NCBI GenBank assembly: GCA_003427395.1
Contig: BFEA01000263.1
Span: 1,198,014-1,231,765 of the forward strand
Direction of reading: 5' to 3'
From: Chara braunii
Taxonomy: Eukaryota; Streptophyta; Charophyceae; Charales; Characeae
Length of the DNA: 33,752 nt
In this document: positions 1 to 7,604 of the stretch, in pieces
Numbering within the stretch: the stretch's first letter is position 1
How the letters are laid out: the number at the start of each line of letters is the position of its first letter
Translations under genes and position numbers: made by a program
The notes under the pieces: generated by a model
What the model saw: the letters and a program-made list of their open reading frames with translations, nothing else
Databases searched by the model: none
Told to the model about the DNA's origin: nothing

Positions 1-265
1 TTTTTTTTTCCCCTTCTTCTTTCTTCGATGAAACTGCCCCGGCTCGGCCAAACTCGGTGCGCAGTGAAAATCAGGGTCGGCAAAAACAGGTTCGGAGATA
101 GTGGTGGTTTAAAGCACGATCAATTACTCCTATTGGTTCAGTTTGCAAGTCCTTTTATTCCTCGAGTAGTTTGTCAATAGGTGGATAGGACGAAGAACAT
201 TCACCTACTCATTTGACAAGTACCATCATTACATCTTGTGCCAACTTCTTTTTCGTTACCATACT
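1..265. other. No gene seen
   Basis: This stretch opens with a pyrimidine-rich run and otherwise shows no reading frame or repeat that I can support. It lies just downstream, on the minus strand, of the protease remnant at 266-923. It would be where a reverse-transcriptase domain begins if that element were intact, but the minus-strand translation is broken by stops and shows no RT motif. Confidence 0.5.
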
Positions 266-923
266 TTAAAAGGCAGGTAGACTCTTACAACAGAAAGACA
301 CTGATGAGTCAGAACCAAACTTGTGAAACAATTTAATCGACCCCATTTTGGATTTTTCATCCTTCAGTTTGACAATTTTGTCGTTGAACTTGACTTCTGG
401 GTCGGCCTCCTCGTGCCAATCCATTCCCAGAATCATATCAAAAGGCATATTTTTTTCTACGAGGCAGTTTACTTTATGCAATATTATTTTTCCTTCCCTA
501 GTCCTGAAATAACGTTTCACACTATCAACAAACTGAGAGACAGTGATCATTCTTTTATCATCAAGCATAGGCGTGATAGGTTTTTGGCAGATTTTGCACT
601 CGCATTCCCAGATGCAACTTACGAATTGCCTTTTTTGAGATACTGGACCGCGTTGAACCTGGATCTAGCAATGCACCTACTCGAGCGCGTGCAATCTCTA
701 CGTCGGCGATTATCAACTCACCCTTAAACTTAGCTTTCTTTGCCCATGAACTTCGTAAAGCTATCAATTCACATCCAAGTTCATCAAGGGTATCCCTAGT
801 GAGACAGAACACAACTTTCTCAGGGTATTCTAGGTGACGGGCCAGAGAAGAGTCATCCTCTACCTTGCGAGTCGGGGGGTTGAAAGGGGTTGTAGGCGCC
901 TTACCTTTGACTAAACCCTCCAA
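266..923 (-). pseudogene. Ty3/gypsy retropepsin remnant, frameshifted
   Basis: Two overlapping minus-strand frames together cover an aspartic protease (retropepsin) domain of a Ty3/gypsy Pol. The upstream frame (561-923) holds the active-site region, read as LLDPGSTRSSIS. Active family members have D-S/T-G, so the serine is replaced by proline here. It ends at a stop at 561-563. The downstream frame (266-568) starts 8 bases earlier in another phase and holds the C-terminal protease signature FDMILGMDWH. The overlap is best explained by a one-base indel in a once continuous frame. With the zinc-knuckle remnant at 1001-1305 it forms a decayed gag-protease segment. The family call is firm; the element cannot be functional. 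Confidence 0.8.
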
Positions 924-1000
924 CTCAGTAGGAGCAGATGCTACTCCTACAGGCTGCTCCCTTTTGGGTTACGGATAAGGGGACAACATACAATTATGGG

Positions 1001-1305
1001 TCACACAGTGCCGCACTTCAGGCACTGCCTGTTATCCATGCGCTCCTGCCATTTCGTCTGGGTGAGGCCCATTTTTTCCCATGGTCGACCGAACGCAATG
1101 TCAGGATGCTCCGGGAAGGAGCTTGGCCTCCTCTTCCTATATCCACCATTTCGATTGGTGCCACCCTTGTTGGCCACCATAGCAGTGACGTCACCCTTTC
1201 CAGACTCACCGCCACCACTTGCTTCGCCCCCTGCCTCTTCGATGGCCAATCTCTCAACAGTCTCGTCGTCGAAGTATGAGGTCTTGTAGAAAGATCTGGG
1301 GGTTG
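1001..1305 (-). pseudogene. Ty3/gypsy gag C-terminal remnant with broken zinc knuckle
   Basis: The minus-strand frame encodes a Gly-, Lys- and Arg-rich linker typical of the region before a Gag nucleocapsid and ends in QCLKCGTV followed by a stop. A CCHC zinc knuckle (C-x2-C-x4-H-x4-C) binds retroelement RNA. Here only the first two cysteines are in frame; the next phase continues as VTHNC, so an indel has probably split the knuckle. The frame reads back to about 1305. Its position directly upstream of the protease remnant matches gag-pol order. The capsid part further upstream is not recognisable. Confidence 0.65.
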
Positions 1306-2027
1306 CCGAGGGAGGAAGGCAATCCAGTGGCGAACTGGGGGGGGTTGCGTGGTGGCGAGAAGAGATCAGCTATGGGAGATGTTAGTTTGGTTGGTACTGT
1401 CTCTGAGTAAGCATGTCCCGGGGAAAGGAAGGCTAGGAATTACCTTAGGAGTCTAGATCTAAAGGTCTGATGTCTTGGTCACCAACGAGGGTCTTAAGAA
1501 TGATTTAGGAATCTGGGGACTTCTAATAGCTTAGCTTAGATGATCCAGTGCTGATGTACTCAATGACCTGCGGAGGTTCGATGCTAGAACGACGCTGGCC
1601 GGTGTTGGGGCTTTGCCCTGTAACTTGCGGATGCAGGAGCGTGAGGCCTGGTAGAGAGATTTGGGGATGCTTTGGGGGGGCATTCCAAGGGACAACCAAG
1701 GGTTGTTGCTGAGACGACGCTGGTCGGAGCTGGGGTGAGTCGTGTTGCCCTATAACTCAGCAGGGTGGGGGCGCGAGACATGGAAGAGCTCAGCAGGGAG
1801 TTTGTCAGCGCTGGAAGGCTCAGATGGGTTGCTAGGGACTCGTAGATTTCTGAGCATTCGTGGACTTCTGTTGTGGCATTCTTAGTTGTAGCAGACTGTT
1901 TTTCTGAAGTTTGTCGAAGTAAAATTCTGAGTAGCTTAAAACTTCTAAATCCTATTTTTTTCTTTACTATGATTTTTCTTGTCATCATAAGGGACGCTGA
2001 GCCTGGTTCTCAGCAATCTCGGTTTCG
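1306..2027. other. Unassigned DNA with a weak internal repeat
   Basis: No gene is supported. Two imperfectly related segments, near 1588-1650 and 1710-1770, share the word cgacgctgg followed by similar text (an origin-like GCCCTGTAACT against GCCCTATAACT), suggesting an old tandem duplication. An open minus-strand frame of 134 codons spans 1584-1988 but has low-complexity Ser/Thr/Pro content and no motif, so it is probably chance. Confidence 0.4.
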
Positions 2028-2105
2028 TTACTCCGGGTAGACTGTGAGGACCCCGACCTCAATATTTTTCATTAGTAATATCAGCCTTGGGCACTGGGCC
2101 CGGTG

Positions 2106-2140
<35 letters not shown>

Positions 2141-2652
2141 CGACGACGAGAGTGTGGTCATGGCGCTTTTGCCACCACAGGACTATTTTGCCATCCCCAT
2201 ACCCACCGGTCCGTCCACCCCTCACTATGTTAGCGTAGGTTCCCTTTACCCGCGCAGTCATATGCTCCCTCTGGAGAGCAAGATTGTGGAATTGTTGGTA
2301 GTTGTACTTCCCTGACTTTGCGTCTGCCACAGGTTGTCCACGTATGGGCTCAAGCAGCGTGCACGAGTAGATATACAAAACCTGGTTGTCATGTAGATTC
2401 AGTCCAGGTACCCGCAAGAGACGACCAACTTCACGCATCGACAGTGGACCAACACTTTTGGCTAATCGTGGTGAGTTCACCAAAGGCCTTGTCGGTCGTC
2501 ATGTTGTCGAGGAATCTCTCCTTGATTTTCTGGAGAGATTCCCGCAGAATCATGTTTTTCGCCCACTCACCAATGTCTTCAAAGCCAGCGGCAGTTACTT
2601 GCACTTGTCTGTCTGACGGGCGGTGCAACACTGGATTATGTTGTAGTGCCAC
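2028..2652 (-). pseudogene. Unrecognised minus-strand coding remnant (possible frameshift)
   Basis: Two minus-strand frames overlap at 2431-2483. The upstream one (2431-2652) has protein-like composition with an amphipathic stretch around MILRESLQKIKERFLDNMTT. The downstream one (2028-2483) continues with equally protein-like text around LLRVPGLNLHDNQVLYIYS and then runs into the T tract opposite the A run at 2106-2138. Together they could be one gene broken by an indel, or an exon next to a poly(A) insertion. I do not recognise the family, and no motif assigns a function. Coding status itself is uncertain. Confidence 0.35.
2106..2138 (+). repeat. A33 homopolymer tract
   Basis: An uninterrupted run of 33 A residues follows gcccggtg. 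Such runs often mark the 3' end of a retroposon. Looking for a target-site duplication, I did not find an exact copy of the bases after the run (gacgacgacgag) upstream, so a retroposon is possible but unproven. A run this long is also prone to length error in assembly. Confidence 0.8.
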
Positions 2653-2670
2653 GCGTCATAACTTGTCATG

Positions 2671-2744
2671 GGGCCTGTAGCTCAGTGGATTAGAGCACGT
2701 GGCTACGAACCACAGTGTCGGGGGTTCGAATCCCTCCTCGCCCA
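2671..2744 (+). tRNA. trnR-ACG: Plastid-type tRNA-Arg(ACG), transferred copy
   Basis: The 74-base cloverleaf has the D-arm entry TGTAGCTCAG, anticodon loop CTACGAA (anticodon ACG) and T arm GGGGG-TTCGAAT-CCCTC, with no intron and no encoded CCA. It closely matches the plastid tRNA-Arg(ACG) I know from green plants. The anticodon stem reads CGTGG against CCACA, leaving a C:A mismatch at its outer pair. Acceptor positions 5 and 6 do not form standard pairs; I cannot tell whether that predates transfer. The neighbours are scrambled plastid pieces, so this is most likely a nuclear plastid-DNA copy and probably not expressed. Confidence 0.85.
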
Positions 2745-2784
2745 CTCACGAACTAGAAACCACAATTAATTGAAATCGAAATCA

Positions 2785-3012
<228 letters not shown>

Positions 3013-3023
3013 CATTACCAAAC

Positions 3024-3164
3024 CATTGCGTCGTATAAAATACGAGAAGCGAAGGATTTTTTGCCATTTTTTAAGATCCGGTTAACCATCATGTTGACTA
3101 AACGACTTGTGTAAATGGAATCAGGCTTAGGAGAACGTTTTATGGGAATTTTTCTACGAGACAT
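3024..3164 (-). pseudogene. rps7: rps7 5' fragment
   Basis: The start codon at 3162-3164 begins [16 protein letters not shown], followed by [17 protein letters not shown]. This is the N-terminal end of plastid ribosomal protein S7, the 30S head protein that helps nucleate 16S rRNA assembly. About 47 of some 155 residues are present. The reading breaks off at DAM and passes into psaA sequence. Upstream (plus-strand 3165 onward) lies AT-rich leader that runs into the ndhH piece. It is a truncated copy without a complete product. Confidence 0.78.
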
Positions 3165-3235
3165 AATTCTTATAGATACTTATTAATATTACATGAATAC
3201 AAAATAAATACAAATGATAAAAATACAATAGCGGA

Positions 3236-3402
3236 TCTACTAATTTCATTCCATTAACAAGTGGAGGAAGTACTTGTAAATTAATAAATCCTGGGGGACG
3301 AATTTTCCAACGCCATGGGAATATATTGTCATCTCCAATTAAAAAGATACCCAATTCTCCTTTAGATGCTTCCAATCTAACATAATGCTCTTGTTTAGGG
3401 AT
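3236..3402 (-). pseudogene. ndhH: ndhH 3' fragment
   Basis: The minus-strand frame reads [18 protein letters not shown], then [20 protein letters not shown] and ends near GMKLVD. This is the C-terminal region of NdhH, the 49-kDa-type subunit of the plastid NADH dehydrogenase-like complex in the thylakoid membrane. Plastid copies continue with a conserved tail after this point; here the frame switches to unrelated AT-rich sequence, so the true C terminus is lost. About 56 of roughly 393 residues remain. Its presence is the best clue that the organism belongs to the streptophytes. Confidence 0.82.
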
Positions 3403-3607
3403 TTAAAAACAGAGTTAGTGATTTGTATCAAAATATTTGTTTCTCTAAAAAAAGTATAGTCTATTTATGCAATCTCATCTATCAAATACTAAATTCAATA
3501 CAACATTAAGATATATTGTTTTATATTCATTTCTTCCATTATTGATTATTGTATGTGTATGTAAATGTTCATTAATATATCTCATCTTGTAAAAAAAAAA
3601 AAAAAAA

Positions 3608-3641
3608 CGAATATAAAAATAATTTGTTATTTTTATATTCG
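3608..3641 (+). other. Perfect AT-rich hairpin in plastid-like spacer
   Basis: A 15-base stem, cgaatataaaaataa, faces its exact reverse complement across a 4-base loop (tttg). A second 7-base stem (aaggata/tatcctt) follows near 3651-3672. Such hairpins are usual at the 3' ends of plastid transcripts, where they stabilise RNA. Here they are most simply part of the transferred plastid spacer. No gene end directly next to them could be identified. Confidence 0.6.
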
Positions 3642-3710
3642 TATTAGAAAGGAAGGATATTCTATATCCTTATTTTACAATACCGACATCTGCCAGAGGA
3701 CAACGAGAAG

Positions 3711-3834
3711 AAGTTCAGCTAACACATTGAGGGTCCCACCTAATTTTGTAAGGGACGCCGGAACCGGTTCCCGACTTTTATAAAGATATTTTTTCCAATT
3801 AAAAAAAAAAAAAAAAAGTTCAGCTAACACATTG
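3711..3834 (+). mobile_element. Short poly(A) retroposon with 19-bp target-site duplication
   Basis: The word aagttcagctaacacattg occurs at 3711-3729 and again at 3816-3834. Between the copies lie 86 bases (3730-3815) that start agggtcccacc, contain the palindrome ggaaccggttcc at 3758-3769, and end in an A run that continues into the second repeat (3801-3817). A long exact duplication plus an A tail is the signature of target-primed reverse transcription by LINE machinery. The insert is too short for a LINE and has no clear tRNA head, so it is a 5'-truncated element, a SINE fragment or a retrotransposed RNA piece. No similarity to a known family was recognised. Confidence 0.75.
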
Positions 3835-3900
3835 TTGATTGTTGTGTGCTGATGTTACATGCTGCGCCTGCAACAGGCTGCACGGGCCATTTTCAGGTCC

Positions 3901-4045
3901 GTGTCGCTTTCAGCCCGAAAGCCTGAAAACAAGGGCCTACATGCCCTGTGTCGTTTCAGCCTGAAAACAAGGGCCTACAGGCCCTGTGTCGTTTCAGCCT
4001 GAAAGCCTGAAAACAAGGGCCTACAGGCCCTGTGTCGTCAACCTA
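3901..4045 (+). repeat. U3 tandem repeat in the 5' LTR (three units)
   Basis: Three units of about 38-47 bases share the frame gtgtcgtttcagcc, then ctgaaaacaagggcctac, then a(c/t)aggccct-like text. They begin at 3901, 3948 and 3986. The middle unit lacks the 8-base cgaaagcc-like piece. The 3' LTR has two units (from 11494). U3 tandem repeats commonly act as enhancers in LTR elements, but that is untested here. Confidence 0.8.
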
Positions 4046-4242
4046 AATTAGTTTCAGCCTGAAACTGAGGGCCATTTTCAGGCCCTCATAAGATCGACCT
4101 GCCCTGAAACTCAGGCACCTGACCAGGGTTTTAGCTCAGGCCATTTTTGGCCTATTTTCAAGACAACCGTTGTTTGAACTTCAACCCCACGGTCTGGCAC
4201 GTTTTGGCATTGGCAAGAGCAGCCTCTTGGACGGGCCAGCAC

Positions 4243-4249
4243 TATGTAA
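4243..4249 (+). promoter_or_regulatory. Degenerate TATA site of the 5' LTR
   Basis: The heptamer tatgtaa aligns with tatataa at 11819-11825 in the 3' LTR, in the same context (gccagcac before, agact after). The change of the fourth base A to G would be expected to reduce TBP binding. Assignment as the core promoter rests on sequence form and LTR position only. Confidence 0.5.
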
Positions 4250-4627
4250 GACTAGCCCGCCCTGCAGGCTGCAGGTAGTTCATAGGGACTTCTCAGGCAC
4301 TTCACGTGCAGTTCAGGAGGCAGGAGGTAGTCTTCAGGATTCAGCAGCAGCAGTAGTAGTGGTAGCGCTAGCAGTAGTCTTCAGCGCTGGGCGCTAGTAG
4401 CAGCTAGAGTAGTACTGGAGAGAGAGAGAGATTGGGCGGAGGCCAGGGATACTTACCTGCAGCGCCATAGCTCCAGCTTCGTCTTCGAGGTACCTGCAGC
4501 ACAGCGCCAACTTCACGGGTTAGTACCTAGCACGTGAGAGAAAGAGAGAGAGTTCTTCTTCTTCCTCATCTCAGTCCACCATCTCCCTCTCACCCTCTCG
4601 CTATCTGACTTCACTGCATCAACAGCC

Positions 4628-4629
<2 letters not shown>

Positions 4630-4715
<86 letters not shown>

Positions 4716-4716
4716 N

Positions 4717-4788
<72 letters not shown>
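4630..4788 (+). repeat. (GA)n microsatellite inside the 5' LTR
   Basis: About 159 bases of alternating GA, with an unresolved base (n) at 4716 where the phase changes. The allelic position in the 3' LTR (12206-12284) holds about 79 bases with two interruptions (gtga, gata). The difference shows slippage after insertion, or a collapsed or misread tract around the n. Confidence 0.95.
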
Positions 4789-4794
<6 letters not shown>

Positions 4795-5269
4795 GACCTT
4801 GGATCCAGACTCGACATTGGGCTTCAGACATTTTGACGAGGGACTATTTGGGACTTGTAACGAATACTTGGTGTTGACGACATTCCCATCTCCCCCTTCC
4901 TCTTCGTCTGATCCCCTCCTCTTCATCTGTGTATGATCTGGACCTGGCACACTCTTCCTTTGTGTAGCGCCAGGCCCCTTCACACCTCGTGATGTGGATG
5001 ATGTATGTTTGGTCTGTAATGCGACATTGATTGGGCTTGTCATTGGTTTCCTAGCATTCTGCTGTGCTGTCTTGCACTACGTGAGAGAGGTCAGTCCCGG
5101 TCAGGTCAGGACTTGTATCTAAGTCTTCCACTGCGCTATACCTTGTATGTATCGGAATGCACACTGGTTGTTGAGATTCTACTTGCACTGCATTGTCCAT
5201 TCAGTCCTTTTTATCACATTGCGGATCCTTGGTTATATATGTGCATCGCCCAACTGGGCATGTAACAGT

Positions 5270-5281
5270 TGGTATCGGTGC
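5270..5281 (+). promoter_or_regulatory. Primer-binding site of element A, initiator-Met type
   Basis: TGGTATCGGTGC begins 2 bases after the LTR end. The common plant-retrotransposon site complementary to initiator tRNA-Met is TGGTATCAGAGC. The first seven bases and the last two agree, with three differences between (positions 8, 10 and 11 as aligned). In the cycle this is where minus-strand cDNA synthesis is primed. Element B has the perfect form at 14041, which suggests this copy has drifted. Confidence 0.75.
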
Positions 5282-5996
5282 ACCGCACGTGAATCAGGAC
5301 AACCTGATCTGACACGTGTGCGGGGACTTAGTAGCCGATTAGTCTTGATTGATTGATTAGAGCACACTAGTTAGCCCCCAAAATCACGATTTTGACCTCA
5401 CTGCCGAAAATCGATTTATTTTTTTTTGTTTTCTCGCTATTTCTGTTGTGGAAAATCGCAATAGCGCAACATCTGAAATTTCCGATTTCGTTTTTCTTCT
5501 GAAAATTCAAAATTTCGTTGTTGAAAATCTGGAATATCTTTTTTTCGAAAATTTTGATTTCCTTTTGCAATTTCCCGTTATTTGGAAATCCGGAATATTT
5601 TTTTCCGAAATCCTTTTTTTTTTTTTTTAACGGTACGGGAATCCCTCTTGCAGTTATCATTATCCAAACTGCACGTACTCTTATCCAAGTAATTCCGAAT
5701 TTTTTTTTGTACTTTATTTTCGGAATTCTTTTATCGGAAAATCATTTGTGGTCTGAAAGTTCGAATTTTTTTCTCATTGGTAATTTCGCACTTCAGGGAA
5801 GTTGGGAGGCCTACTGAACTTGCAGACGAGTATTTTTTTTTTTCTCGAATTTTTTTGCAAAGTTCAAACTTTTCTTCTTTTTGATTAGTCGCTCCTTGTC
5901 TGGGCGATTTATCCCACCCCTCCGCACCTATGTTGTTGCCCCCTCTGGTTTTCTCTATCTGCCTCCGGGTAGCCCCTGCGGCGGCATTGGTGAGTT
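5282..5996 (+). other. Element A leader with a 450-base T-rich tract
   Basis: From about 5390 to 5880 the leader is built of T runs broken by words such as gaaatttccg, tccggaat and gaaaatc, with recurring CCGAAA/TTCGG pieces. Frames that stay open here are Phe/Ile/Asn-rich and look like composition artefacts. No internal gene is supported. The sharp change from the GC-rich LTR and gag to this composition is unusual and may mark an insertion or a structured untranslated region. Confidence 0.5.
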
Positions 5997-6079
5997 GCCA
6001 CGTCAGCAGGCCACGTCAGCAGGACACGGCAGCAGTGCCACGTCAGCAACCAGTCACCGCAGCAGCGGGTCACGTCAGT
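5997..6079 (+). repeat. CCACGTCAGCA repeat array just before gag
   Basis: The word CCACGTCAGCA occurs at 5998, 6011 and 6038, with mutated copies between and after (cacggcagca, caccgcagca, cacgtcagtg). The spacing is about 13-16 bases, and the array ends 2 bases before the likely gag ATG at 6082. Each good copy carries the ACGT core bound by plant bZIP factors. Whether the array acts in transcription or RNA structure, or is translated as part of an upstream-extended frame, cannot be told from sequence. Confidence 0.7.
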
Positions 6080-6081
6080 GC

Positions 6082-7604
6082 ATGGTGCTCACCCGCTCAA
6101 AGACAAGCGGCATGGATCAGCAACTAGGGGAGACTACTGAGGCCTATGAGACCCGCATGCTGGACATGGTAGCAGAGTTCAAGCAACGGGCAACTGCGGC
6201 AACATCCGCACGTAAGAAGGAAGATTAGGAAGCAGAGGAACAACGTCGCCTCACTGAACAGCAACGACAGGAGGACGCTGAGGCAGCAAGGAAGGCCGCA
6301 GACGAACGTCGTCGACTACGCCGAGATAAAATCCTCGAATGCGAGGGGGAAATCGAGGTGATCGCCGACGAATGGGCAGTGGCTGGTGAAGAGGAGGGTG
6401 CCCCCCTTGCTGTGCGTGGCCTTGCAACCACAATCGAACACGTGAGCGATTTGGTCGCCACCTGTGCAGCACAGCAAGAGGACATCCTTTGTGTGGACAC
6501 CCTGGTCCGGAAGCAGGCTCGACTTATCGACGAACTGCGTGACCGGGTACGCCGGCTGGAACAGCAGCCTACAACAGCCACCCCCGCCGGACCCTCCAAC
6601 TTGACGGACCGCGTCAACGTCTTGGAAATCGACGTCCAGACTCTCAAGGACGGCGCTCTAGCGACAAATCAGCGGATTGACCAGTAGATTTGTGCCGCCA
6701 CAGCCAGTCCGACCGTGACTACTCGCGAGAGCATCCCAAAGTTTGACGGCCTGCCTATCTTCTGCGATGCAACGAAGACAGACCCGATCCCATGGTGGCG
6801 CTAGTTCGAGTTGAAGTTGGACATTCACCACGTCATCAACCCGAACCGGCACGCATACTTATACTTCCGCTCAGGGGGCGCGTGCCAGGCATGGCTAGAC
6901 AACATGTTGTCCAGGCACAACGTCGCAGTCTCCGAGCTGCATACGAAGATCAGCTGGGCTGATCTCAAGGCAACATGGCATAAGCGGTTCCAAGTGGAGC
7001 CGCCCAAGCTTCAGGCAGCCAAGAAACTTCAACGGTTCTATGAGAACGACCTGCCAGGCACGGACTGGATAACCGAGTACCAACGCTTGGCATCCACGCC
7101 CAACTTGTCGTCGACCTTCGTCGCCATCCGGCGTTGCAGAATGCCTTGACACAAGTTGTGGAGACGCTCACCACAAGTGAGCAGCTTTTTGATAAAGCCT
7201 CGTTGATCATCGTGACGAACACCGAAACCAAGAATTTGGGTCGTTTGTCTGCTGCGAGCCAAGGCAGAGATCAGCATCGACCGAAAGTGGCCGTGGTCGC
7301 AGCAACTACAACGACCGACCCTTCAAACGAGGCTGCCTCTTCTGATGAAGGGGACAGATTGGCAGCCGCCGGGGATGGTGGCCGACCCGCCAGAGGGCGA
7401 GGACGCGGCAAACCGAAGACACACACCAATTCATCCCTCGGGGCCGGACCAGCGGCTCAAGAGCCTTGGACACATTACAATCTCTCGGAAGGCGTGTACC
7501 GCATCCGTACTAAGTACCGATACTGCTTGTGGTGCAACAGCGCGGTGCACGACACCGCAACGTGCCCCACGCAAGTCAAAGGCAAATTCCCTTCGGGAAA
7601 GTGA
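6082..7604 (+). pseudogene. gag: Element A gag (capsid and nucleocapsid), decayed
   Basis: The likely start is ATG 6082 (MVLTRSKTSG). The N-terminal third is a long charged coiled-coil region (about residues 40-165, rich in E, R, Q, A), followed by a capsid-like segment with PIPWWR and KISWADLKATWHKRF. The C terminus has a perfect zinc knuckle YCLWCNSAVHDTATCP (C-x2-C-x4-H-x4-C) after an Arg/Gly-rich stretch. Three in-frame TAG codons interrupt it at 6226, 6685 and 6802. A frameshift lies near 7130, where the frame ending at 7149 passes to the one open from 7134 to 7604. The original gag ended at TGA 7602-7604, directly after a -1 slippery site. It would form the particle in which cDNA is made. 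Confidence 0.85.

Larger units (their letters stand above)
3853..5267 (+). repeat. Element A 5' LTR (1415 bp)
   Basis: The LTR starts TGTTACATGC and ends GCATGTAACA. It matches the 3' LTR over its whole length apart from small indels: one fewer 42-bp unit, one extra U3 repeat, and a longer GA tract. U3 is rich in GGCC-type words. The TATA position reads tatgtaa (4243-4249) where the 3' LTR has tatataa, so the promoter of this copy is probably weakened. A GA microsatellite fills 4630-4788. The LTR provides promoter, enhancer and polyadenylation functions in the family; no clear AATAAA was seen. Confidence 0.93.

Noticed and set aside
2103-2315. Lys-rich open frame across the A tract
   Set aside because: The lysine run is a translation of the homopolymer; the rest has no motif.
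4611-5043. Long Ser-Leu repeat reading frames on the minus strand
   Set aside because: They are translations of the GA microsatellite in the LTR and have no other content.
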